In this document: in pieces, positions 28,106 through 35,267 of the stretch
How the letters are laid out: every line of letters begins with the position of its first letter
Numbering within the stretch: the first letter of the stretch is position 1
Source: Ignavibacteria bacterium
GTDB taxonomy: Bacteria; Bacteroidota; Ignavibacteria; Kapaibacteriales; Kapaibacteriaceae
Length of the DNA stretch: 64,000 nucleotides
Direction: 5' to 3'
Assembly: GCA_015709655.1 (NCBI GenBank)
Contig: CP054181.1
Span: 237,262-301,261, forward strand
Made by a program: the position numbers and the translations under genes
The notes under the pieces: generated by a model
The model's database searches: none
Told to the model about the DNA's origin: nothing
Seen by the model: only the letters and a program-made list of their open reading frames with translations

Positions 28106-30407
28106 AAGGTTGTTCGGTCCGGCCCTGCTTCCGAATATACTTGGCAATACTAAAGCCAAACCCAAGTACCATGGTGATAACGCCAACCCACACCAGCGAT
28201 ATCCATGGCTTCACCGAAAAGTCAACCACAAAAATCTCGCGGGGTTTCTTTGGCTGAGCAGCTGAATCACGAAATCCAAGGACTGCTGTGCTTGCGTCGG
28301 GATTATCGTTATTCCTGGTAACACGCATTAGGCCTACCTGGTAGCGGGTGCCCTGAATGGTGGTCCACTCAGGTTGAAAAACCATACCCTGCTGACCGGT
28401 TGTAATCGTTGTAAGCAATGTCAGCGTATCGGTTTCATTCACACGAACCGACGCACCGAGCTGGATACCTCCTTCTGCATCAGCACCAACCGGTGTTGGC
28501 ATCACAAAACCTTCCAGGCTAAGTGATACCGAGCTGTCGTACGGCATGACTATCTGATCTGTTTTTTTTAGTTCAACCGATTTGTACACATCCTCTGTAT
28601 TTGTCGCCTTCGGCGTTAGGTAAAGGTCATTACTAATGCCCCATCGGATTCCCGGTTCCAGGAATGCACTCTCCCTGTTGTTATAGTCACTCCAGTACAA
28701 CGTTGCAACCAATGTTACCGGTTTGGCACCGGGCTGTTGATCCGGCTGCACATCAACATAGTAGCGGAACTTTTCTCTATCGGTCCACTGCTTCTCGATT
28801 TGCTCACGCCCTTTAAATGTTAACGTGTAGCCACCGACTGATACCGGTTCGCCCTCAATAAGGACTGCATGGTGCATCACGGTAAAGTTGCTGATACTAA
28901 CAACACCCAGAACAAGAAGAGCTATACCGGTGTGACTAATGTATGCACCCGCATTCGAGATCCCCCGACGTACAACCGTCCAGCCAATCTGAACATTTAC
29001 AATCAGCGCAAACAACGCCGAAAACAGAAGAGCGATCATGCCTATGGCTGTAATGCCCAGGAATATCCCCGCCACCGTAAACGGCACAGCAACCAAGGCT
29101 GCCGTAAGAGTGCGTTTGCGGAATCGTTCCATTGTCGTGCTACGCCACTGTGTGTACAGGCTTAAACCATTTACCAGCATTACAGCAGGTACCAGGAATA
29201 GGTGCACCAGATTGTAAAAATCTGTGCTGACGGCTACCTTAGGCAGCGTAAGAATTTCCATGATAACCGGCCACGACGTACCAACCGTCACAAAGATGGC
29301 ACTGGCCATGATCAATGCCGAGCCAATACTCAGGAAGAACTCCCTACTGGAAGCAGCAAACTCTTCCCTCGAGGCATTAATATCGCGGGCGCGATACAGG
29401 ACCGCCCCAACGCCAAGAGCAAAGAATGTTGCCATGAAAACCAGAAGAATCCAAAAAGCAAACGCTCCCGGATCTACAAAGGAGTGTACACTTGTATCAC
29501 CCAGAACACCGCTTCGCGTTAAGAACGTGGAGTACAGCACCAGCACAAAGGCAAGAATTGCCAGTATGATATTTGTTTTCACCAGCCCCTTGGTTCGTTT
29601 CTGAACCAGCATTGTGTGAACCAGAGCAACACTCACCAGCCATGGAATCAGGCTACTATTCTCAACAGGATCCCATCCCCAGAATCCTCCCCAGCCCAGA
29701 GTCTCATACGCCCAGAACCCACCCAGCATGATACCGAAGCCAAGAACAACGGTTGCAAACAGCGTCCACGGTAATGCCACGTCAATCCACCGGTGATACT
29801 CCCTCTTTATCAGGCCGGTCATCGAAAACACAAAGCTCACCGTCATGCTGGCAAACCCCATAAACAGAATCGGCGGGTGAATGGTAATCCAAACATTGTG
29901 GAGGAGCGGATTCATTCCCCTGCCGTTAAGCGGTACATCTGCCTGTGTTATTCCGCTTTCAGCAAATGACTCCCAGTAATACGCAAAAGGATTCTTGGCA
30001 ACAAGCAGCAAGGTCAAAAACGTTAATATAATGCCAAACAGCATCATTGACTCGTGTTCATACTGCCGCCGTCGTGCGTAGGGTGTAACAACGACAGCGA
30101 TAAGAGCAACAAACATTGCCCAGAGCAGGAAGCTTCCTTCCTGTCCGCTATAGAAGCTCGCGATAAGCAGGTGCAGGGGCATCTCGCGCGAGCTTTGCCG
30201 GAACACATAGGTAAACTGAAACTGGTGTTGGACCAGGTTGATAACCAGCATAGCTGAACAGACAACAAGTCCGCCGGCCAGCAAGAGCATTAGTGTTCTT
30301 CCAATAGCTGCGTATTGCTCAGCCCCTTTCCGGAATGCAAGTGCGTAACTCAGCGTTACACCTATACTCAGACCTAGTAACAGATGAATTACACTTTGCT
30401 CAATCAT
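28098..30407 (-). CDS. ccmF: Cytochrome c maturation protein CcmF (heme lyase subunit)
   Basis: Polytopic inner-membrane protein that ligates heme to apocytochrome c. The 769 residues include many transmembrane helices and the heme-handling tryptophan-rich motif WGGFWGWDPVENSSLIPW (near residue 235). The conserved GRGMNPLLHN...HPP segment is just before it. A large periplasmic beta domain occupies the last third (about 560-735) before a final helix. The start at 30407 (MIEQSVIHLLLG) is chosen over the longer frame because it gives the normal N-terminus and an 8-base overlap (ATGATTGA) with the upstream gene. Last gene of the ccm operon. Confidence 0.93.
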   Translation of the reverse strand: MIEQSVIHLLLGLSIGVTLSYALAFRKGAEQYAAIGRTLMLLLAGGLVVCSAMLVINLVQHQFQFTYVFRQSSREMPLHLLIASFYSGQEGSFLLWAMFVALIAVVVTPYARRRQYEHESMMLFGIILTFLTLLLVAKNPFAYYWESFAESGITQADVPLNGRGMNPLLHNVWITIHPPILFMGFASMTVSFVFSMTGLIKREYHRWIDVALPWTLFATVVLGFGIMLGGFWAYETLGWGGFWGWDPVENSSLIPWLVSVALVHTMLVQKRTKGLVKTNIILAILAFVLVLYSTFLTRSGVLGDTSVHSFVDPGAFAFWILLVFMATFFALGVGAVLYRARDINASREEFAASSREFFLSIGSALIMASAIFVTVGTSWPVIMEILTLPKVAVSTDFYNLVHLFLVPAVMLVNGLSLYTQWRSTTMERFRKRTLTAALVAVPFTVAGIFLGITAIGMIALLFSALFALIVNVQIGWTVVRRGISNAGAYISHTGIALLVLGVVSISNFTVMHHAVLIEGEPVSVGGYTLTFKGREQIEKQWTDREKFRYYVDVQPDQQPGAKPVTLVATLYWSDYNNRESAFLEPGIRWGISNDLYLTPKATNTEDVYKSVELKKTDQIVMPYDSSVSLSLEGFVMPTPVGADAEGGIQLGASVRVNETDTLTLLTTITTGQQGMVFQPEWTTIQGTRYQVGLMRVTRNNDNPDASTAVLGFRDSAAQPKKPREIFVVDFSVKPWISLVWVGVITMVLGFGFSIAKYIRKQGRTEQPSI

Positions 30408-30750
30408 TGTACACCTGGGTTGCGTGGAAGTACGGAGATGCTCCGCCATGAACATGTCCCACAAAACGCATCACTGCTCCCACTTTAAAAGGATACTGTG
30501 GCGTCTCGCCGGTATATTCAATTACAAAGGGGACGCCTGCTTTATCTGTGCATTCCATTTTGCTGCCTGCAATTGAAGCAATTGTGGCAACGATTACAAC
30601 CTTTGGGGCCTGATCGTTTTCATCGGCAGTTGAGGCAATCTGCGTTGCTGTTGCAAAATCAACCGATGCTGCTTCGCCATAGTGCCAGGCGATATAAAAA
30701 GCGGCAGGAATTAAAATAATAGTACAAATAACGATTATCCGCTTAAGCAC
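30400..30750 (-). CDS. Membrane-anchored OB-fold protein, second CcmE-like
   Basis: A 116-residue protein with an N-terminal membrane anchor (RIIVICTIILIPAAFYIAW) and a small beta domain (VVIVATIASIAG, VPFVIEYTGETPQYPFKVGAVMRFVGHVHG, ATQVYND). Its size and order resemble the periplasmic OB fold of the heme chaperone CcmE. It lacks a HxxxY or CxxxY heme motif; histidines in GHVHGG and PYFHATQ are the only possible ligands. It overlaps ccmE by 8 bases upstream and ccmF by 8 bases downstream, so it belongs to the maturation operon. It may help pass heme between CcmE and CcmF, but this is inference. Confidence 0.6.
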   Translation of the reverse strand: MLKRIIVICTIILIPAAFYIAWHYGEAASVDFATATQIASTADENDQAPKVVIVATIASIAGSKMECTDKAGVPFVIEYTGETPQYPFKVGAVMRFVGHVHGGASPYFHATQVYND

Positions 30751-31120
30751 CGGCGGCCTCGCCTTCGTACTTTGACGGGCATTTTGTGAGGACGTTTTGT
30801 GCTTTCAGGGTGCCGTTTTCAACACGACCTTTCACCACAATACTCACCGCAATTTCGAAGTTATTGGGCTTGGGACCGTTCAGTTCAACGGGGATCTTCT
30901 TCCCGTCTTCATCCTTCATTGTAAACCTGAAAATATCTTTTTGCTGGTCATAGCTGCTGCCATCTTCCTTAACCCAGGTTCCAACAATCTGTACTGTACT
31001 GCCAAGCCTTTCGGCTTTATCAACGTTAACATACTCAACGGTGCTGCCGGCAAGGGCAAACCAACCAATTAACGTAAGCATCACTATTACCAGCGCACCA
31101 AATAAATATCGTTGTTTCAT
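30743..31120 (-). CDS. ccmE: Heme chaperone CcmE, cysteine (CxxxY) type
   Basis: Periplasmic heme chaperone that carries heme from CcmC to CcmF. The 125 residues have one N-terminal helix (LFGALVIVMLTLIGWFALA) and the OB-fold pattern LGSTVQIVGTWV, DIFRFTMKDEDGKKIPVELNG and SIVVKGRV. The heme-attachment site reads KCPSKYE: Cys114 and Tyr118 in a CxxxY arrangement where E. coli has HxxxY. Such Cys-type CcmE proteins are known from some bacteria and archaea. The start overlaps the CcmD-like stop by 4 bases, and the stop overlaps the OB-fold gene by 8. Confidence 0.88.
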   Translation of the reverse strand: MKQRYLFGALVIVMLTLIGWFALAGSTVEYVNVDKAERLGSTVQIVGTWVKEDGSSYDQQKDIFRFTMKDEDGKKIPVELNGPKPNNFEIAVSIVVKGRVENGTLKAQNVLTKCPSKYEGEAAGA

Positions 31121-31245
31121 CGATGTTGCTCAAGTTTTTTAATTTTTATGTCAAGCCGCCACAAGAACGAGGCAATACCGGCCCAGATGATCAGGACGCA
31201 TGAGAGAACAATATAGGGTGCATTAAGAGCTAGAAATTCCATCAT
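31117..31245 (-). CDS. ccmD: CcmD-like small membrane protein
   Basis: A 42-residue protein with one transmembrane helix (APYIVLSCVLIIWAGIASFLW) followed by a basic, coiled-coil-like tail (RLDIKIKKLEQHR), the normal form of CcmD, which releases holo-CcmE from CcmC. The frame extends upstream to 31353, but that part overlaps ccmC. The ATG at 31245 makes the 4-base ATGA overlap with the ccmC stop, and the stop overlaps the ccmE start in the same way. Position between ccmC and ccmE is the strongest argument. Confidence 0.75.
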   Translation of the reverse strand: MMEFLALNAPYIVLSCVLIIWAGIASFLWRLDIKIKKLEQHR

Positions 31246-32258
31246 GGGTGTACTGACGAAGAAGTGTGCAATAGCTTGGCTATTCTGAACCGGACATTGG
31301 ATAGCCAGAAGAAAAGAAGTGTAAACGAAAACAACGCAAGTCCGAAAACCCACTGTTTTGTAACGTTGATCGCATCACTCTTTGCTGAAAGCAGCGGGCC
31401 GGCGCCGGTATCATCCGAGCTGCCCGGATGAAGACCCGGCATCATCCGTGGCAGGATAAAAAACAGGAACGGAACAGCAACAAAACCAAGGATACTGTAC
31501 GCCCCACTCAGTCGGGCACGTTGATGCGGATCCTGCACTGAACTGCGCAGCAAGAAATACGCACCATAAATCAGCAGCACCAGGAATATTGCTGTTTGCT
31601 TCGGGTCCCAGTTCCAAAACATCCCCCAGTTAAATCGTGCCCATACAGCACCGGTTATGGTAGCAAGGATTCCATACAGAGTAGCCACGGCTATCATGGA
31701 CATGGAAGCGTGATCGTAATCCAGGTTTCTGGTCCGAAGGTACCTGATGCCAAAAATCATTGCCACAAGGTATGCCACGGTAGCAACCCAGCTCATTGGT
31801 ACATGGAAGAAAATAATCCGTGCGCGTTCTGCCAAACCGGTTATGTACGGCATGGTCAGCACCGGATCGGTAGCCACAGTTCGGACACCGCGAAAATGGG
31901 TGTCAGTCAGCCGGCGTACCTCAACAACGGCTGTCTGATATCCGCTATGGGTATCCGATACAATGTTATCAACCTGGATTATGACACGAGAATCCCGTGC
32001 GTCAGCCCATAACCCACCGTCGGCCGGACGCAGTAATACCGGAACAACAATTTCTGAATCCATTCGGGAAGCGGTTACGGCATCAGTAACCGTACCTGCC
32101 GTTGGCGGCCATATACCCAGAACAAGCGTAACAGTGATCGTAACAATACACAGTGTCTTCCACCAACCCGGATAACCACCGTTTGCACCACGTTTCCACC
32201 AGCCAATGCCTAACCAAACTCCAAGAATCGTGGCACCCATCATGATGGCAAATTTCAT
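31242..32258 (-). CDS. ccmC: Cytochrome c maturation protein CcmC with extended N-terminus
   Basis: Inner-membrane protein that loads heme onto CcmE. The conserved CcmC part starts near residue 148 (ARIIFFHVPMSWVATVAYLVA) and contains the tryptophan-rich heme motif WGMFWNWDPKQT (near residue 215) and the paired histidine/arginine loops. In front lies an unusual 145-residue extension: two helices (about 5-22 and 33-52) and an 85-residue soluble beta-rich segment (MDSEIVVPVLLRPADGG to RTVATDPV). Typical CcmC proteins are about 220-250 residues; this one has 338. A TAGTTTTG box lies 4 nt before the ATG. First gene of the ccm operon; ccmA and ccmB are not in the window. Confidence 0.88.
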   Translation of the reverse strand: MKFAIMMGATILGVWLGIGWWKRGANGGYPGWWKTLCIVTITVTLVLGIWPPTAGTVTDAVTASRMDSEIVVPVLLRPADGGLWADARDSRVIIQVDNIVSDTHSGYQTAVVEVRRLTDTHFRGVRTVATDPVLTMPYITGLAERARIIFFHVPMSWVATVAYLVAMIFGIRYLRTRNLDYDHASMSMIAVATLYGILATITGAVWARFNWGMFWNWDPKQTAIFLVLLIYGAYFLLRSSVQDPHQRARLSGAYSILGFVAVPFLFFILPRMMPGLHPGSSDDTGAGPLLSAKSDAINVTKQWVFGLALFSFTLLFFWLSNVRFRIAKLLHTSSSVHP

Positions 32259-32262
32259 GATG

Positions 32263-32270
32263 CAAAACTA
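32263..32270 (-). promoter_or_regulatory. -7 box of the ccm operon
   Basis: On the minus strand TAGTTTTG, a full match to TAnnTTTG, is followed by CATC and the ccmC ATG. The spacing predicts a transcript starting at or within a base or two of the ATG. No TTG is found 17-20 bp further upstream, so only half of the promoter is visible. Confidence 0.35.
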
Positions 32271-32326
32271 ACACACAGGACTGGTGTGACCACTCTGATA
32301 CTCGGCACCTGTTGCGGTACCTGTAA

Positions 32327-32782
32327 TCACTTGCCTACAAGACTCACACCGGTAGCCGTCATCACCGGCATCCGAACATCACCATGAATGCCATTAACCT
32401 GTGCATCGGTCCACCCCATCGTTTCCGCCATCACTCTGGCATCATCTTCCGAAAAGACTTCCGAAGAAACGATTCCCTGCACACGCACCGTGCCTTCGAT
32501 ATCAACCGGCACCACAAACGAACTATTCGTAAATGCTATCCTTAGCCCGGTCTTCCCATCAGTTATTGCCATCCAACATCCTTCGTCAGGACATACAGCA
32601 GTAATTGTACCCTGTACCTGTACCGGCTTGCCCTGCCGACTGTCTTCTGTTGCTTCCGATACACTCAGCACCTTCATATTGTCGGAAAGGGGCTCTCCAA
32701 ACGTGGAAGGCTCCGTACACGATGGAATTACCAGGAACAGGAGAAATATGGCCGGAAGACAGATGGTGTTTATTCGACCCAT
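32327..32782 (-). CDS. DUF4920 lipoprotein
   Basis: A 151-residue protein with a lipoprotein-like signal (FLLFLVIPSC, cysteine near residue 22). The rest is an OB-like beta domain: VQVQGTITAVCPDEGCWMAITDG, LRIAFTNSSFVVPVDIEGTVRVQGIVSSE. The conserved CPDEGCWM pair of cysteines is characteristic of the DUF4920 family, whose function is unknown; the cysteines could bind a metal or form a disulfide. It lies upstream of ccmC on the same strand, 68 bases away, and downstream of tRNA-Thr, so it may be expressed with either. The neighbourhood with heme maturation proteins hints at an envelope redox or metal role, which is inference. Confidence 0.72.
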   Translation of the reverse strand: MGRINTICLPAIFLLFLVIPSCTEPSTFGEPLSDNMKVLSVSEATEDSRQGKPVQVQGTITAVCPDEGCWMAITDGKTGLRIAFTNSSFVVPVDIEGTVRVQGIVSSEVFSEDDARVMAETMGWTDAQVNGIHGDVRMPVMTATGVSLVGK

Positions 32783-32858
32783 GGCACGGCATTCATAAAA
32801 AAATGCAACAATATCTTCTCTCGCCGTTGTATCAGCAGGAATGAGGAGAGGAATAGTG

Positions 32859-32931
32859 AGCCAACTGCCGGACTTGAACCGGCGACCTGTTCATTACGAA
32901 TGAACTGCTCTACCAGCTGAGCTAAGTTGGC
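32859..32931 (-). tRNA. tRNA-Thr (anticodon CGT)
   Basis: A full cloverleaf of 73 nt is readable on the minus strand. The acceptor is GCCAACT / AGTTGGC. The D arm is GCTC-AGCTGGTA-GAGC. The anticodon arm is GTTCA-TTCGTAA-TGAAC with anticodon CGT (reads ACG). The variable loop is AGGTC, the T arm GCCGG-TTCAAGT-CCGGC, and the discriminator base T. The CCA end is not encoded and must be added after transcription. Confidence 0.96.
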
Positions 32932-32945
32932 GCTTTTTCAGGCTG

Positions 32946-32975
32946 CGAAGATATGAGAAAGTCGGCAAAGAGCAA
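32946..32975 (-). promoter_or_regulatory. Candidate promoter of tRNA-Thr
   Basis: On the minus strand TTG (32975-32973), a 19-bp spacer and TATCTTCG (32953-32946) precede the tRNA 5' end by 14 bases. The -7 box differs from TAnnTTTG at one base (C for T). Its position is right for a short leader. Confidence 0.35.
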
Positions 32976-33328
32976 GACCAAAACTTCGAAAATGGGCTGT
33001 CCGCTTCAGGAACGGTAACACAGCGTTAACAAGCTGCGAACAACAAGTTTGGCTGTTATCCGTTCGGGGGAGCCAACAACCGGACGTCGTGTGAGGGCAT
33101 CCCGAGGGTACCGTTTTGTGATTCTGCCACTGATGCAGGATCGGCCGTGGCCCGGCGGAAACACAGGTATCGGCTGGCCGCGATGGTTCATTCACCACTC
33201 AATACTTTTGTTCTGTACGGCAGGTGTGATGCCAGGAGCGTTTACTATGCCGACAACGGCGTTTGTACCACAATCTGAATTCTCTGCGTTAACTTTCAAC
33301 AATTACCAACAATCTCAACACATATCCT
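32976..33328. other. 353-base stretch without a convincing gene
   Basis: Frames on both strands are open for 60-140 codons here, but none shows a known domain, a signal peptide or a good start. The longest plus frame runs into the DoxX gene in another phase. The stretch should hold the DoxX promoter near its right end (TAACTTTC at 33291, a weak -7 match). I see no repeat or hairpin with a T-run. Confidence 0.5.
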
Positions 33329-33769
33329 ATGATGACAAAACTCTTCCAACCATTCGCCTCAGAACGGCTAACCGATGTCACCGTATTGATTCTCCGGGTC
33401 TCGTTTGCCTTCCTGCTGATCACCCACGGGTTTCCAAAGCTTTCAAAACTCCTGGGCGAGCAGCCTATTGAGTTCGCGGCCGTATTTGGCATGAGTCCGG
33501 GCTTCTCACTCACCATGGCAATGCTGGCCGAGTTTGGATGTGCGGTACTCCTGGCATTAGGACTGTTTACGCGCATTGCCGCTATCCCGATTTTTGCCAC
33601 CATGATGGTAATCTTTTTTCATATTCATAGTGGAATGCCGTTGTCGAATCGGGAGCTTCCGTTAGTGTATTTGGTTTTGGGTTTCTTTTTTATGGTGCAT
33701 GGTGCCGGTAATTACTCACTTGATGCAGTGCTCTCTAAGAAGTTAACGCATTCCGCACGAAACACATAG
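33329..33769 (+). CDS. DoxX family membrane protein
   Basis: A 146-residue protein with four hydrophobic helices (about 18-36, 58-78, 84-104 and 112-130). It has the DoxX signature: LRVSFAFLLITHGFPKL in helix 1, LAEFGCAVLLALGLFTRIAA in the middle, and MVIFFHIHSGMP before the last helix. Family members are associated with oxidative stress or respiratory quinone systems, but no firm reaction is known. It precedes the PLP decarboxylase by 14 bases on the same strand and is probably co-transcribed with it. Confidence 0.85.
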   Translation: MMTKLFQPFASERLTDVTVLILRVSFAFLLITHGFPKLSKLLGEQPIEFAAVFGMSPGFSLTMAMLAEFGCAVLLALGLFTRIAAIPIFATMMVIFFHIHSGMPLSNRELPLVYLVLGFFFMVHGAGNYSLDAVLSKKLTHSARNT

Positions 33770-33783
33770 GACAACCGGATATT

Positions 33784-35220
33784 ATGACGAAAGCGGATCT
33801 GATATCGCAGATTGAGGACCTCGAGGAGCAAAGCTCGGTTCTTGAACCGTCAGAAGGTGAGCGAGCCGCGCTCACCCGTCACGTAACCGGCTTTGCCGCA
33901 AGCTTCATCAACCGTTTGTCTTCGACCAACGCCTTTCAGTCAAAAATTTTACAATCTGTTGCAATTACCGGCAATCCAAGCCCCCTGACTGACATTCTGG
34001 AACTGTACAACTCCGAGGTCGTGGGAACCGGCATTAATGCGGCATCAGGAGGGCATCTGGGCTACATACCCGGAGGCGGCATTTACGCAGGTGCATTAGC
34101 CGACTACCTGGCAGCGGTTACGAACCCGTTTGCAGGAGCGTATTTTGCAGCACCGGGTGCTGCAGCGATCGAGAATGAAGTTGTTCACTGGCTAAAAGAA
34201 TTATTCTCGTTTCCTGAAACAGCAACGGGATGCTTGTCATCAGGTGGATCAATATCCACGCTGATTGCTCTGACGGCTGCACGTGACAAACACGGCATTA
34301 AAGGCACCCATGTTTACTCGGCAGTGGTGTACCTGAGCTCACACGTTCACCACTCTGTTCAAAAGGCACTCCGCATAATTGGTCTGGAAGATGTTGTACT
34401 TCGCAGCATCCCCACTGACACCCGCCACCGCATGGATGCCCAGGTGCTGGCAGACCAGGTTATTGCCGACGAGCAATCGGGGCTGCATCCGTTCCTTGTG
34501 GTTGGAACGGCAGGCACAACCGATACCGGTGCCGTTGATCCACTGGAGGCTCTGGCTGATATTGCGGAGAAGCACGGACTGTGGTTTCACGTTGACGCCG
34601 CCTACGGTGGCTTTTTTATTCTGACGGACAAGAAACACCTTTTTAGGGGTATTGAACGCGCTGACTCGCTCATTGTTGATCCGCACAAGGGACTGTTCCT
34701 GCCCTATGGCGTAGGAGCCGTGTTGGTAAAGGACCGTCACGCTGTACTCCAGTCGCACTTTTACACTGCCAACTACATGCAGGATGCTGCCGATGAGGAG
34801 CTGGCACTAAGCCCGGCAAACCTTTCGCCGGAGCTTACGCGCCATTTTCGTGGACTTCGTGTATGGCTGCCCCTGCAATTGTACGGTACCAAACCCTTTG
34901 CCGCATGCCTGGCAGAGAAGCTTCTTCTGGTAAACTATTTTAGATTAGGGGTACAAGAACTGGGCTTCGAGGTCGGACCTGATCCTGACTTGTCAGTGAG
35001 CTACTTTTACTATCCTTTTTCCGGCGATTCAAACCACCTTAACCGACTACTTTTAGAACAGCTCCATGCCGACGGCGAAGTCTTCTTTAGTTCGTCACAA
35101 GTTGATTCACGCTTTGTGATCCGGATTGCAATACTGTCATTCCGAACTAATCGGTCAACAGTCGATGCAGCCCTGGCAATGATTGAACGGTGCCTACAGC
35201 GGGTACGTGCGAACGCGTAA
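33784..35220 (+). CDS. Group II PLP-dependent amino acid decarboxylase
   Basis: A 478-residue enzyme of the glutamate/aromatic amino acid decarboxylase family that removes the alpha-carboxyl group from an amino acid. Key features are the SSGGSISTLIAL-type PLP phosphate loop (near residue 150), HVDAAYGGFF with the PLP-ring aspartate (near residue 270), and DPHKGLFLPYG with the Schiff-base lysine near residue 302. VGTAGTTDTGAVDPL is also conserved. The N-terminal FASTASAA-like region is replaced by GTGINAASGGHLGYIPGGG, as in bacterial members of uncertain substrate. Aromatic amino acids would match the tyrosine and tryptophan lyases elsewhere in the window, but this is conjecture. Confidence 0.82.
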   Translation: MTKADLISQIEDLEEQSSVLEPSEGERAALTRHVTGFAASFINRLSSTNAFQSKILQSVAITGNPSPLTDILELYNSEVVGTGINAASGGHLGYIPGGGIYAGALADYLAAVTNPFAGAYFAAPGAAAIENEVVHWLKELFSFPETATGCLSSGGSISTLIALTAARDKHGIKGTHVYSAVVYLSSHVHHSVQKALRIIGLEDVVLRSIPTDTRHRMDAQVLADQVIADEQSGLHPFLVVGTAGTTDTGAVDPLEALADIAEKHGLWFHVDAAYGGFFILTDKKHLFRGIERADSLIVDPHKGLFLPYGVGAVLVKDRHAVLQSHFYTANYMQDAADEELALSPANLSPELTRHFRGLRVWLPLQLYGTKPFAACLAEKLLLVNYFRLGVQELGFEVGPDPDLSVSYFYYPFSGDSNHLNRLLLEQLHADGEVFFSSSQVDSRFVIRIAILSFRTNRSTVDAALAMIERCLQRVRANA

Positions 35221-35267
35221 CGTCACAACATCCGTCGGGCATCCCTTACGGCAACAGTTCATCGCCG

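Noticed and set aside
31246-31353. N-terminal 36 codons of the CcmD-like frame
   Set aside because: They overlap ccmC in another phase, and the ATG at 31245 gives the typical size and an ATGA overlap.
32786-32815. Palindrome GCATTC-ATAAAAA-AATGC just before the DUF4920 start
   Set aside because: A 5-bp stem is too short, and the A/T run lies in the loop rather than after the stem, so it is not a terminator or a clear operator.
33049-33471. 140-codon plus-strand frame overlapping the DoxX gene
   Set aside because: No family features, a different phase from DoxX, and it overlaps the DoxX N-terminal part. The DoxX frame has clear helices and signature residues.
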